Below, piece by piece: positions 20,183 through 30,466 of a DNA stretch of 64,000 nt (the first letter of the stretch is position 1; each line of letters opens with the position of its first letter). Origin of the DNA: Secundilactobacillus similis DSM 23365 = JCM 2765. Its GTDB lineage: Bacteria; Bacillota; Bacilli; Lactobacillales; Lactobacillaceae. The position numbers and the translations under genes were made by a program. The stretch lies in the NCBI RefSeq assembly GCF_001311075.1, contig NZ_BBAD01000003.1, forward strand, positions 34,381 through 98,380, read 5' to 3'. Below the pieces are notes generated by a model. The model did not search any database. It saw only the letters and a list, made by a program, of their open reading frames with translations, and was not told the DNA's origin.

Positions 20183-21367
20183 TTATTTAGTCCCATCATG
20201 AGTCACAGCATCAGAAAGCTTAACATCCGTTAACGTTTGCAAGTAATCCGTGCCCGGCATTGCAAAGTAAGGGGTGTTCGCTAGTAACTGAATCAATCCC
20301 GGTGTGAGCTTTGATGCATCAACCGATTCTTTGTTGAATTCTAACAAAATATCGTCAGCGTGACCCGTTTTGATCTTTTCAGCAATTTGTGGGTCAATTA
20401 AGGTTGCTCGACCAAGGGCTGCAATGTCAACGTAGTTTAAAACATCTTCCATTTTAGCAACTGTATTGAGGCCACCAGCAATCATCAATAGGGCAGGTGC
20501 TTTAACACCAGTCCCTAGTAATTGGGCAAAATTCTGGTCCGAATCAGTTGGCGTTTTGGCATAATCATTCGTTGATAGGTGAACGTAGTCAAATTCAAAT
20601 AATTCAGTCAATTTTTGAACCAGTTGCTGTGATTCGTGCCAAGTGTAGCCAACGTTTTCACCATGAATTTCTTCCGGACTGATCCGGTAACCGACGATAA
20701 AGTCATCAGGTGCGTAGGCCTTAACGGTCTTAAAGACCTCGCGAGACACTTCAATCGCAAAATTCATCCGTTTCTCTAAGCTACCACCCCAAAAATCGGT
20801 CCGATGGTTAGAAAAAGCAGAGAAGAATTCCTGAAGCAAGTAGTGGTTAGCCCCGTGAATCTCAATGCCATCAAAGCCACAGTCAATGGCACGCTTCGTG
20901 GCGGCGCCAAAATCATGAACAATATCCCAAACTTCATCTTCGGTCAATTCATGCAACGGGTAGTCGATCCATGGGAAGTCCATGTCAGTTGGTACCTCAA
21001 CTCGGCCACCTAACTCGTAACGGTACTGTGCTTCACGTCCAGAATGAACGATTTGCAGGATTGCTTTGTTACCATCTTTCTTTAGACCATCGGCAATTCG
21101 CTTAAAGCCGGGTTTGAAATCATCGTTGTAGATTGCTAACTGTTCACGATCCGGGGCCCAAGAACGAGATGGACCACCGTTAGGGCTAACACTGGTGTAT
21201 TCGACGATGACCATTCCAGCGGACTTAGAACGCGCACTATAGTAATCAATCGTATCCTGAGTGACTTTTTCGTCTGAACCACTATTTGTTAACATTGGTG
21301 ATTGGGCGATTCGAGTATCAATCGTTGCACCGTGGCGAAAAGTAACAGTATCGGTGAGTTTTTTCAT
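20183..21367 (-). CDS. Old Yellow Enzyme family NADH:flavin oxidoreductase (copy 1)
   Basis: 394 residues, a single FMN-binding TIM barrel without the C-terminal NAD/iron-sulfur extension of larger OYE relatives. Motifs: HSGREAQYR (FMN/substrate region), the long substrate-loop block IHGANHYLLQEFFS, and RTDFWGGSLEKRM. These enzymes reduce activated C=C bonds of enones and related electrophiles with NAD(P)H. The C-terminal tail is unusual for the family in length (about 60 residues after the ALGRATLIDP phosphate site) and is shared with copy 2. ATG follows GGAGGCTTCAATC. Flanked by LysR genes. Confidence 0.87.
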   Translation of the reverse strand: MKKLTDTVTFRHGATIDTRIAQSPMLTNSGSDEKVTQDTIDYYSARSKSAGMVIVEYTSVSPNGGPSRSWAPDREQLAIYNDDFKPGFKRIADGLKKDGNKAILQIVHSGREAQYRYELGGRVEVPTDMDFPWIDYPLHELTEDEVWDIVHDFGAATKRAIDCGFDGIEIHGANHYLLQEFFSAFSNHRTDFWGGSLEKRMNFAIEVSREVFKTVKAYAPDDFIVGYRISPEEIHGENVGYTWHESQQLVQKLTELFEFDYVHLSTNDYAKTPTDSDQNFAQLLGTGVKAPALLMIAGGLNTVAKMEDVLNYVDIAALGRATLIDPQIAEKIKTGHADDILLEFNKESVDASKLTPGLIQLLANTPYFAMPGTDYLQTLTDVKLSDAVTHDGTK

Positions 21368-21453
21368 GATTGAAGCCTCCTGTATTTAATACACCAAGTG
21401 TATCTTTTCACAAGTAGCTTGGGAATATCGAGAAAGCGGTCGGGGTGTTCAGG

Positions 21454-21472
21454 TTTGGTGAACACCTAAAAA
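21454..21472 (+). repeat. 19-base direct repeat, left copy
   Basis: TTTGGTGAACACCTAAAAA is identical to 28961-28979. This copy also forms an inverted repeat with the preceding GGTGTTC. The pair encloses about 7.5 kb holding LysR2, OYE2, AraC, GH2 and MFS genes. Confidence 0.7.
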
Positions 21473-21593
21473 TTAATAATTGAATTGCTATTTTTAAATT
21501 AAATCGTTAGGTTGCTGAGTAATGGCTATTACTCTCCTCGATAAAAACATTATCATTCCTGATGTGACGGCATCAATAATTATTTAAATTCTG

Positions 21594-22511
21594 TTATTGG
21601 TCATGTAACTTTTGCTGCCGGTCGGGGTTGATCCCATAGACATGCTGAGATACTGATAATAGTGCGTCCATTTCCGGTGTGTTTTCCTTGCTGTCACGGT
21701 GCGCCATAATAAATGTATGCTTTAATTGGTTGATTGGTATCGCGATACGCTGAATCATTAACCGCGAATTCGTCAGATAGCTGGTCGGCACGATCGACCA
21801 ACCGGCTTTATTTTGGACTAATTGTACCACGAGCTTAGGATCGCTGACGTTTAATACTGGAATCAAAGATAGTCGTTGATGCTTTAGGTAGTCTTTAACC
21901 AATTCACCTGTAATCATCGAAGTATCAATAGCAATGTAGGGGCGTTCTACCAGTTTTCTGAGTTGATCAGCAGTTGCAATATCGGGGTAATCAGTTGGCG
22001 TGATGATGCTGAAGGTTGTTTCACGATAAATCCGATAAGAAAAGTTACTTGTACGTTTAGACTTCGGTCCGATATAGAGATCGCTTTGATTATCTCGGAC
22101 AGTCTTTTCAGCGGCCACGGACGGAGCTTCATGGACTTCGAGGTGATACTGTGGGTATTTTTGAATGAATTCTGCAAATAACCGACCAATTTCTAACTGA
22201 TTAAGATGCGAGCTTAACGCAATCGAAATATTGCCTGATTTCGATTGTGAAATTTCATTCATAATTTCATTTAAGCTGGCTTGCTGTGAAATAATTTCTT
22301 GCAGACCATGTAAATAAATGTTGCCAGCATAAGTTAATTTAAGCGGCTTGGCCGTTCTGTCAAGAAGCTGAGTCCCCAATGTCGACTCCGTCTGGGTAAT
22401 CAGTCGACTAACATACGGCTGTGAGACATATAAGTGTTTAGCAGCAGCTGTAATACTGCCAAGATGTTCAATGGCAATCAAAATATCCGCAATTGTTTTT
22501 TGGTTTTCCAT
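21594..22511 (-). CDS. LysR-family regulator, divergent from OYE2
   Basis: 305 residues. HTH: ITAAAKHLYVSQPYVSRLI (about residues 19-37) with TLGTQLLDR following. The C-terminal effector domain is normal in length. The gene is divergent from the second Old Yellow Enzyme gene with 127 bases between starts, the classic LysR target arrangement, so it probably regulates that enzyme and itself. Confidence 0.87.
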   Translation of the reverse strand: MENQKTIADILIAIEHLGSITAAAKHLYVSQPYVSRLITQTESTLGTQLLDRTAKPLKLTYAGNIYLHGLQEIISQQASLNEIMNEISQSKSGNISIALSSHLNQLEIGRLFAEFIQKYPQYHLEVHEAPSVAAEKTVRDNQSDLYIGPKSKRTSNFSYRIYRETTFSIITPTDYPDIATADQLRKLVERPYIAIDTSMITGELVKDYLKHQRLSLIPVLNVSDPKLVVQLVQNKAGWSIVPTSYLTNSRLMIQRIAIPINQLKHTFIMAHRDSKENTPEMDALLSVSQHVYGINPDRQQKLHDQ

Positions 22512-22526
22512 ATTTATCCTTCTTTT

Positions 22527-22542
22527 ATAACAAAACTGTTAT
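22527..22542 (+). promoter_or_regulatory. Possible LysR binding site
   Basis: ATAACAAAACTGTTAT is an inverted repeat in the LysR2/OYE2 intergenic region, 16 bases from the LysR2 start, consistent with a T-N11-A autoregulatory site. A TATACT -10 for OYE2 lies about 40 bases downstream. Confidence 0.4.
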
Positions 22543-22638
22543 GAGTTTACTTAAAAAACGGTATTCGACTTTGTGATTAATTATACTATACTTAATTTGT
22601 AAGTTAAATCACTTGTTATACGTGGAAGGATGATAATG

Positions 22639-23822
22639 ATGTCAAAAACGAAATACAGCTTTTTGAATGGTTTTGAATTTAAAAGTGGCCTTAAAGTCAA
22701 GAACCGAATTGTTATACCTCCAATGACTGAGGCTTCTGGGTTTGAAGATGGTTCAATCACGTCTGATGAATTACGTTATTTTAAGATTCATAGCGGCGGT
22801 GTTGGTTTATTTATCTCACCAGTCGCTAACGTCTCTGAAAACGGTAAAGGGTTTGAAGGCGAATTATCAATCACAGATGACCGATTCTTACCAGGACTAA
22901 CCAAAATGGCTTCCGCAATGAAACAAAACGGGACTAAAGCGGTATTACAAATTTTTCACGCTGGACGAATGTCGAATTCTAAAATTTTACGTGGTGAACA
23001 AACCGTTAGCGCCAGTGCCGTAGCTGCTGAACGACCAAACGCTGAAACGCCACGCGAATTGACCAATGACGAGATTGAACAAATCATCACGGACTTTGGC
23101 GAAGCGACTCGTCGGGCAATTGAAGCTGGTTTTGATGGTATCGAACTTCATGGGGCTAACACATATCTGTTACAGCAATTCTTCTCTCCACACTCCAATC
23201 GCCGAACTGACAAATGGGGCGGTTCCGTTGAAAAACGGATGACTTTCGCATTAGAAGTCATCAAAACTTGCCATACCATGGTCGAAAAGTATGCTGACCG
23301 ACCATTCTTGATTGGCTATCGACTCAGCCAGAAGAGATTGAAAATCCCGGAATTCGAATGGCGGATACATTGCAATTTATTGACACACTGTGCAATCAGC
23401 CAATCGATTACCTACACATCTCGATGGGCTACGCTTGGCGAACTTCATTGAATGATGAATCTGACACGGAGCCATTAATTTTAAAAATTAAACGGCAAGT
23501 TGCCGGTCGTTTACCATTGATCTCCGTGGGTTCCGTTGAAAAACCAACGGATGCTCAAAAAGTTATGGATGCTGGTCTCGACTTCGTGGCACTGGGCCGC
23601 GAAATGTTACGGGAACCTAACTGGGTTCAAAAGGTCGAAAATAACGATGAAGCCGCAATTCGTTACACGATTTCAACATCAGATTTAGATGAATTAGGCA
23701 TCACGCCAGCAATGTGGAACTTCCTGATTGTACGGCTACAATCCGCAATGCACGTTTCAAATCAACCAGACTATGATAAAGGTCTCTTCAATCATAAATT
23801 AGCACCACATGAAGGCGCTTAG
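22639..23822 (+). CDS. Old Yellow Enzyme family NADH:flavin oxidoreductase (copy 2, frame broken once)
   Basis: About 394 residues when repaired, the same length and architecture as copy 1. FMN barrel motifs: IFHAGRMSN, IELHGANTYLLQQFFSPHSN, RTDKWGGSVEKRM, then in the second frame YLHISMGYAWR and FVALGREMLREP. The frame breaks at 23328, where CTCAGCCAGAAGAG should be CTCAGCCCAGAAGAG (Ser-Pro-Glu-Glu, as in copy 1 ISPEEI). Several ATG codons compete; 22639 is 8 bases after GGAAGGA. Probably controlled by the divergent LysR. Confidence 0.87.
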
Positions 23823-23825
23823 ACG

Positions 23826-23862
23826 CGAAAAAGTTCACCTCAATATTTGGTGAACTTTTTCG
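23826..23862 (+). terminator. Terminator after OYE2
   Basis: CGAAAAAGTTCACC pairs with GGTGAACTTTTTCG four bases after the stop. Confidence 0.85.
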
Positions 23863-24032
23863 TTTGTGGTCACAGTATTTATAACGCCTAAACATAGTAT
23901 TTTAAATTTGGGGCCATGAAATTCCATTTCTTACGTATCTAATCACTTATAAGGACAAGTCATCATGACTTTTTTAGGTTAATTACCTATCGTTGCACTT
24001 CAATTCTAGGTAAACCCCAAATACCTCAGTAA

Positions 24033-25070
24033 CTATTTTTGATATTTTTGTCGATAAGCAGACGGCATTATGCCGTAAGCCGCTTCAAATGACGAGTTAA
24101 AATTAGTGCGATTGTTAAACCCGAGCGTGTTAGTAATATGAGTAATTGAAAATCGTGAATTTTTTAAAAGAAAGGCGGCCTTTCTCAGACAAATTAAATT
24201 GAGATACGCCTTGATTGAAATACCATACTCTTTGATAAAACTTCGATTCAAATAATTCCCGTTATAGCCCATCTCTTCACCTAATTCTAAGTAAGTAATT
24301 TTTTTACAAATACTATCTAATAACTGTCGAGTCAACTGCGCAATTTCATTACCTTTATTAACATTGACGATAACAGGGTCACAGCGATAGAGCGATGGCT
24401 GGGAAAACAGATCTAAAATTCGAATGTAGAGCCCATTTACGATGTAATCGTAACCGGCTCTTTTTTGTGTTAACTCATTTTCAATTTGGGAAATAATTTC
24501 AGATAGGGCCGTTAAACCAACGTTGTCGGAATTGATTGGATGAAAAATTAAACAGTTCTTTTTAGTGTCCGAAATTTTCGTGTCTTTTGAAAACAATTCG
24601 TATAGAGCGGAACTATTCCGAATAAATCGGTGTTCTTTATCCTGCAGACACTGTTGAATAACCTCAGGCGCAATATCCAGAAATGCCGTTACCTTTTCTT
24701 TTTCGCGATGACCTTCAACATGAAAAGTATCACGATTAACCAAACAGGCATCCCCAGTATTTAGATTAACGGGAGTGCCATCCAAGTTGATGGAAAGTTC
24801 ACCATCTATAATAACGATTAATTCATAATAATTATGAGAGTGAAGGACATTGATACCTTCAAAATTATTCAATTCGGTCAAATTCATAGAAAAGGCGGAA
24901 AAGTCGGTAAGCGAATATTTGTAGAATAACGATTTAGTGTCCAATTTTTTAAATAATTCCAAGTGTAATTTGTCATTACTTTGACGAATTAAATTCAAAT
25001 TACTCATTGGAATTGTTTCATTGCTATTCGTTTTTAAATTCTTATGTTGGTAGGTTGTATCAAATTTCAT
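24033..25070 (-). CDS. AraC-family regulator with cupin sensor
   Basis: 345 residues. The N-terminal half has a cupin-like sugar-sensing region (HSHNYYELIVIIDGELSINLDG at about residues 79-100, shown by HSHNYYELIVI and GELSINLDG). The C-terminal 100 residues hold two helix-turn-helix motifs (YLELGEEMGYNGNYLNRSF; ITHITNTLGFNNRTNFNSSF). It is divergent from the GH2 gene and is most likely its activator, responding to the glycoside or its product. Confidence 0.88.
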   Translation of the reverse strand: MKFDTTYQHKNLKTNSNETIPMSNLNLIRQSNDKLHLELFKKLDTKSLFYKYSLTDFSAFSMNLTELNNFEGINVLHSHNYYELIVIIDGELSINLDGTPVNLNTGDACLVNRDTFHVEGHREKEKVTAFLDIAPEVIQQCLQDKEHRFIRNSSALYELFSKDTKISDTKKNCLIFHPINSDNVGLTALSEIISQIENELTQKRAGYDYIVNGLYIRILDLFSQPSLYRCDPVIVNVNKGNEIAQLTRQLLDSICKKITYLELGEEMGYNGNYLNRSFIKEYGISIKAYLNLICLRKAAFLLKNSRFSITHITNTLGFNNRTNFNSSFEAAYGIMPSAYRQKYQK

Positions 25071-25185
25071 AGATTACCTCATTCATCTCATCATTAGTAT
25101 ATTTTTAGTACATATAGAGTAACTTATAGTAAAAAAAACGCACAAATCATCACTCCTTTTAGATTTAACATAAATTCGTAAAGCT

Positions 25186-25199
25186 TGCAAGCGATTACA
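25186..25199 (+). promoter_or_regulatory. cre site before GH2 glycosidase
   Basis: TGCAAGCGATTACA matches the CcpA consensus TGWAANCGNTNWCA at 13 of 14 positions. It lies 17 bases before the GH2 start, so CcpA bound there would block expression when preferred sugars are present. Confidence 0.75.
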
Positions 25200-25216
25200 A
25201 AATAAGGAGTGATCTT

Positions 25217-27668
25217 TTGAGAACGATTGATTTGAATAAACAATGGGTAGTTAAAGACCGAATTTCAGATGTTAGTGATCAAGTTTTTGGTGGTGCTCAA
25301 GCAACTGAAATTAAAGTTGATCTGCTACGATGCAATGATTGAAACAACACGGGACAAAAGTAACGCAACTGGTTCTGACATGGGCTATTTTGAAGCAAAA
25401 GATTATGAATTTACCAAAACATTTACGATCAGTTCAAGCAATCAATGTGCGGAAATTATTTTGCAATTTGCTGGTATTTATGGAAATTCAACGTTTTTAA
25501 TCAACGATCAAGTCGTTGGTCGTCATAGTTACGGTTTTGGACCATTCTCATTTACGGTTCAAGACTACATTAATTTTGGTCAAGAAAATGAACTTAAAAT
25601 TTTGATCAGAAACTCACAACAACCATCTACACGTTGGTACTCAGGTGCTGGTTTGCTTCATTCAGTCTCATTACTTATCGGGGACGTTATTAGAATCGAC
25701 AAAAATTTAGTTAAAATATCAACTGAAAATTGTGACGAAGATACCGCAGATTTGGTATTAGATACCAACATTTTAAATAGTCAATTAGGCAGTAAAAAAG
25801 TCACTTTGAAACACGAAATTTTTGATCAAAATCAACAAATCGTCGCGGTTAGAGAACAAGTTATTAATCTGCAATCATTACAAACCACGCACACTACAAC
25901 TCGAATTTACATCCCACAACCAAATCTTTGGTCAGTTGAAACACCGTACCTGTATACCTGCCGAACGTCTTTGATGCAAGAAGAAACTAGCATCGACGAA
26001 TGCACAAATAGCTTTGGCATCCGTACGCTTCGATTAAATAATCAACAAGGCCTGTTAATTAACGGAAAATCGGTTAAATTACGTGGCGGTTGCTTACACC
26101 CCGATAATGGTGTACTGGGCACCGCCGGATATTACACTGCTGAAGAACGCAAAGTACTCAAATTAAAATCAGCAGGTTATAACGCGATTCGGTCAGCACA
26201 TAATCCTATCAGTCAAGAATTATTGGAAGCCTGTGATCGTCAAGGAATGCTGATTATGGATGAATTTACGGACGTCTGGACAAAAGCAAAGACACCGTTC
26301 GACTATGCTTCATATATGGAAACCCAGTGGAAGCAGGATATTGATAATTTAGTTAATCGTGATTTCAATCATCCTTCAGTCATTTTATATTCGATTGGTA
26401 ATGAAATCCCCGAAACCGGGACTGATAAATCTACTTTTTGGGGACGTCAATTCATTGATGAGATTCATGCGTTAGATACCACGCGATATACGATTAATGC
26501 AATTAACCCAACAATGTCTAATATGGATAAATTACCTCAAATTGCTGAATCATTAAAGGAAACAATTCCCGATCAAAATATCAACGATTTAATGAACAAC
26601 TTCAACGAATTAATGCCTCTGGTAAACACTCACGAAATTACTAGTCGTGCAATTTCAGAATCAGCCGATATGGTCGATATCGTTGGGTATAACTATGCTG
26701 CAGCTAGATATGAGTTAGATCATAAAGATTTTCCTAATCGTATTTTTATCGGCACCGAAACTAACCCTGCGGATTTAGCAACGAACTGGCAGCTCGTGAC
26801 GGAAAACAGTTATGTATTAGGCGATTTTAGCTGGACGGCCTGGGACTACCTTGGGGAAGTGGGAATTGGAAGAATTGTACCGGATGACGGTAAGCAGTTC
26901 TTTACTGGCGCATATCCATGGCTTTCATCAGCTTGCGGTGATTTTGACTTGATTGGCGAACGGAAGCCCGTATCTTATTGGCGGCAAACGGTTTGGTCTG
27001 ACAATCCTAAGCCGTATATTGCCGTACAAAATCCAGTCAATTACGGTAAGAAAATGTTTGCGGGAAATTGGGCTTGGACAGACACACAGCATTCGTGGAC
27101 CTGGCCAGAATCTGAAAACCAATCGACAACTGTTGAGGTGTATTCAAACGCTGACGAAGTTGAGTTGATTTTAAATGGTCATTCGCTTGGGCGAAAGAAG
27201 CAGGGCGAATCAACGATTAAAAATTATTTTAAATGGCAGCTTAAATACGTTCCGGGTCGTCTTGAAGCAATCAGTTATGTTGCCGGTAAAGCCGTTGGTA
27301 AAGACGAACTCCATACAACTAAACCCGCTACGAAAATTCAAATCACTGCCGAAAATAAAACTCAGGACTTAAAACAGTCGTTGCACTACTTTAACATCAC
27401 AGCAGTTGATGCCAATGGAGAACTGGATATCAATTGTTTATCACATATTAAAGTAACGGTAACGGGGGATGCTGAGTTAAAGGCCGTCACTACGGGTAAT
27501 CCTATGCCAGACGATAAATACGTATCAAATAGTCATGATTTGTACCAAGGCAAGGCCTTAGTAATTATTCAAACAAATACTGAAACAAATTCCAAGCCGA
27601 GTGTGGCAACAATTCACGTTTCTTCGGAAACATTGGCCGATACAGAACTAAAAGTGGATTTTAGTTAA
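25217..27668 (+). CDS. GH2 beta-glycosidase with DUF4982-type C-terminus (frame broken once)
   Basis: About 817 residues when repaired; cytoplasmic beta-galactosidase/glucuronidase-type enzyme. Order: N-terminal sugar-binding sandwich (LPYDAMIETTRDKSN after repair, then GIYGNSTFLINDQVVGRHSYGF split by a short gap), Ig-like domain, TIM barrel with acid/base Glu in YSIGNEIPETG and nucleophile Glu in IGTETNPAD, then a DUF4982-like domain starting at the WSWTWPESE region and a final Ig-like fold. TTG at 25217 after AAGGAG is the likely start. The frame breaks at 25325, where two bases are missing from a C-run (Leu-Pro-Tyr-Asp expected). The next gene, an MFS carrier, begins 21 bases later. Regulated by AraC and the cre site. 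Natural substrate unknown; a plant or host beta-glycoside is likely. Confidence 0.85.
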
Positions 27669-27689
27669 CCGGAAAGGGAGATTATTAAA

Positions 27690-28903
27690 ATGGAAAACAG
27701 CGTAAAAACCAAAAGTGTCCTACAACGTCGGATCGCCATACTAGCTTTAGGGACGATGTCGATGGTTTCATTAGCCATTTCACCATCCTATGCTGCGATT
27801 GCTCAGGCATTCAAAGCTAGTAATACAATGGTTCAAATGCTCACGTCTATTGCAAATTTAGCGGCTTTAATCGCCGGGTTAATGGTTGGTCGCTTAGTAT
27901 CAGGAAGTATGTCGCGAAAAAAGATTGTGGTAACCGCAGTTGCATTAATTTGTATCGGGGGACTATTGCCGCTAGCAATTCATGGTAGCATGGGCATTTT
28001 AATCGTTTTTTCAGCGATTATTGGTTTTGGCCAAGGAATGGTTACCAATATGGTGCAAATTTTGATTACAGAAGAACTCCCCGAAAAAAATCGTCAATCA
28101 GCAATGGGGCAAAACACCACCTTTACCAACATTGGCGCGATGGTTTTGATTACCCTTGGTGGTGTTTTAGCTGCTAAATCTTGGATTAACAATTACTGGG
28201 TCTTCTTAATTCCCGTACTGGTATTGATAATCGTCATGATTTGCTTACCAAGTCAAAATATTTATGCCAATCAAGCAAAAGATGACGCCGATGTTGATGC
28301 TAACGTTGATAACGGTAAAATTGAATTAAACAAATACAGCTGGGCAATTACTTTCCTAGGATTTTTATCCATGCTCTTATATAACGTCTTTTCAAACAAT
28401 ATTTCGATGTTCGTGGTCAGTCATAAGTTAGGTGGTAGCGCACAAGCTGGTATTCTTTCAATGATTGGTTTACTGGGTGGCCTGTTAGCAGGTTTAATAG
28501 TCGGTAAGCTGGCTAAAATTTTACCAAAATATACCATTAGCATTTCATTCTTATTGATGGCACTTTCATATTTAATCATTGGCTGGTCAAATTCCATGTC
28601 ATTGGTTATTGTAGGTAGTTTCTTGTCCGGCGCTGCTTTAAGTGTCTGTATGGCTCAATATCCATTCTTAATTTCGATTTCAATTAAACCTAGTAGTTAG
28701 GTATGGCATTTGGCGTTTACAATGGCGGTCTGGCAATTGGAGGTTTTTTGAGTCCACTAATCATTAATCCGCTGACAAATGCACTTCAAAATACGTTGCA
28801 TATGAACATTTTCCTCGTGTCAGGTGTTTTAAGTGTAATCATCACCGTATTGATTGTTTTGGTCCAATTTCAGGCAAGACTACTCAAACAGAATTTAGCT
28901 TAG
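27690..28903 (+). CDS. MFS transporter, glycoside uptake (frame broken once)
   Basis: About 404 residues with twelve hydrophobic helices of the major facilitator family. It follows the GH2 gene by 21 bases with GGAAAGGGAG as ribosome site, so it is co-transcribed and probably imports the GH2 substrate. The frame breaks at 28696 (AGTAGTTAGGTATGG; one base missing, probably a T giving Ser-Ser-Leu-Gly-Met). After repair MAFGVYNGGLAIGGFLSP continues the eleventh helix. The A/T context makes this one of only two breaks outside G/C runs. Confidence 0.83.
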
Positions 28904-28960
28904 TTTGTCAAAAGAAGTTTCCTAATCCTGTCTTGCACGCATGTTAGTGATTAGGGTAGA

Positions 28961-28979
28961 TTTGGTGAACACCTAAAAA
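28961..28979 (+). repeat. 19-base direct repeat, right copy
   Basis: TTTGGTGAACACCTAAAAA, identical to 21454-21472, 58 bases after the MFS stop. A CCTAATC/GATTAGG inverted repeat lies just before it (28921-28955). Confidence 0.7.
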
Positions 28980-29060
28980 ATCAATTAACACCGCAAGCGA
29001 CAGCTGGTGTCGCTACCAAGTGCTAATCTTAAACCATCAAACTTGATGGAGGTACTTGCC

Positions 29061-29465
29061 ATGCAACCCGTAGACTACACCGTATTAGGTTACTTGTTAG
29101 AAGACTTTTCAACTGGAGATAATTACGATCCACACACCCTGAACCCAGAATTAGATTCAAACGTCTTTTTTGACGATGACATTCAAGAACCTAATCTGGT
29201 CCGTATCGGTCTGAATCTGACTTTTAGCGATAAAGACGACCCGGATAACTTCTTCAAAATTGTCGTGCTCGTAAGATTAGACATTCCATCTAATAAAGCC
29301 ATCAAAGTCGACTGGCATTGGTGGGACTTCAAGGACAACGAAACCCTGTTTGATAACTTCTATGATATTTGTCGAAATACCGTGAAATACGAAACTCGGT
29401 TGGATATTGAAGGTGGTTTTGATGTCGAAGATTTTCGCAATGACGTTTATAACAGTTATCTTTAA
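29061..29465 (+). CDS. Hypothetical acidic protein
   Basis: 134 residues, acidic, without signal or membrane segment. It has alternating beta-like strands (VRIGLNLTFSDKDDPDNFFK, then IVVLVRLDIPSNKAIKVDW) that recall a SecB-like fold, but no family could be assigned. ATG at 29061 after GGAGGTACTTGCC is preferred over an upstream in-frame start at 29007. The HD hydrolase gene begins 33 bases downstream, so the two probably share a transcript. Confidence 0.6.
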   Translation: MQPVDYTVLGYLLEDFSTGDNYDPHTLNPELDSNVFFDDDIQEPNLVRIGLNLTFSDKDDPDNFFKIVVLVRLDIPSNKAIKVDWHWWDFKDNETLFDNFYDICRNTVKYETRLDIEGGFDVEDFRNDVYNSYL

Positions 29466-29498
29466 TGATGACTGACTGCCACTGAAAGGAAGGTTGCT

Positions 29499-30137
29499 TT
29501 GAACCCACACTCACAAACAAGGCACGCGACTGAATTGACGCACGCCCAAATTGCTGCCTTACCATTAACCTTAACGGCTCAACAATTTGCAACCTGTGTT
29601 CACGCTAATCAACACCGCAAGGGAAAGCCTAAGATGCCGTTTGTGACGCACTTGGTTGCCGTGACTGAGTGGCTCAAATTATGGACAGATAACGACGAAA
29701 CGCTGATTGCCGTGGGCTGGTTGCATGATACGGTTGAAGATACCGAAACGACGTTGACCGACCTCGAACGTCGCTTTGGATCAGTCATCAGAGACCTAGT
29801 TGCCGCTGAAACGGAAAACAAGTTCGGCCACGTTGATGAAGTTGGCACCTGGCGCAGCCGAAAGTTGGATCAAATCGCAAGGTTAGCCCACGAAGCTGAG
29901 CAAGAGCCACAAATTCTCTACGTTGCCTTAGCGGATAAAACCGCCAACATTCAAGAAATGGTCACCGATTATCAGCAGGTCGGCGATACGCTATGGATCC
30001 GATTCAATAGCAGTCGCGAAGACCAACACTGGTATTACCAGCGATTCGCAACGCTAATCGGCAACTCAGTTATTGGTCATAATCAGCCCGACATTATTCA
30101 ACCACTAAAAACCGCTTTGGATATTCTTTGGCGGTAG
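29499..30137 (+). CDS. HD-domain hydrolase, MESH1/SpoT-hydrolase-like
   Basis: 212 residues. HRKGKPKMPFVTHLVAV, LHDTVEDTETT and ALADKTANIQ match the HD metal-binding pattern of RelA/SpoT hydrolase domains and single-domain (p)ppGpp hydrolases: conserved His, His-Asp pair and distal Asp. There is no synthetase, TGS or ACT domain, so it may be a small alarmone hydrolase or a related nucleotide phosphohydrolase. The start is TTG at 29499 after GGAAGG. It follows the acidic hypothetical gene. Confidence 0.78.
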   Translation: MNPHSQTRHATELTHAQIAALPLTLTAQQFATCVHANQHRKGKPKMPFVTHLVAVTEWLKLWTDNDETLIAVGWLHDTVEDTETTLTDLERRFGSVIRDLVAAETENKFGHVDEVGTWRSRKLDQIARLAHEAEQEPQILYVALADKTANIQEMVTDYQQVGDTLWIRFNSSREDQHWYYQRFATLIGNSVIGHNQPDIIQPLKTALDILWR

Positions 30138-30143
30138 GTCCTT

Positions 30144-30201
30144 AAACAGCAGTCAATCACCTAATCGTTAGTGAACGATGGGGCGGTTGACTGCTGTTTT
30201 G
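30144..30201 (+). terminator. Terminator after HD hydrolase
   Basis: AAACAGCAGTCAA pairs with TTGACTGCTGTTT, with an inner stem, followed by TGCG; the T-run is short but the stem is strong. Confidence 0.8.
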
Positions 30202-30204
30202 CGA

Positions 30205-30279
30205 CGTCACAAAAAACAGCCCTCCCGACAAGCGAGACTGGCTGTTTCGATGAGACGATCATGTTAGGGTATTAGCATA
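30205..30279 (-). ncRNA. Candidate small RNA element C, minus strand
   Basis: On the minus strand TATGCTAATA (a -10-like sequence, 30270-30279) is followed by CCCTAACATGATCG and a terminator AAACAGCC-loop-GGCTGTTTTTT (30211-30247). No gene lies upstream on this strand. A CCCTAAC start with a similar layout occurs in element D at 34.6 kb. The remaining bases to 30466 are AT-rich with no gene seen. Confidence 0.4.
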
Positions 30280-30466
30280 CCATAGATTTTATTTTTATGT
30301 CGGGCAAAATACTCAATCAATAATAATTAGTTAATCGTTTCGCTACCGCCACCTGTAATTCTCGCTTAATTCGATAGACTAATGGATGACGACAACCATT
30401 GGAAAACATCATCATCCGTTAAATATCCGATAATCGACATATGCCACAAAATATGTAATGAACTCA

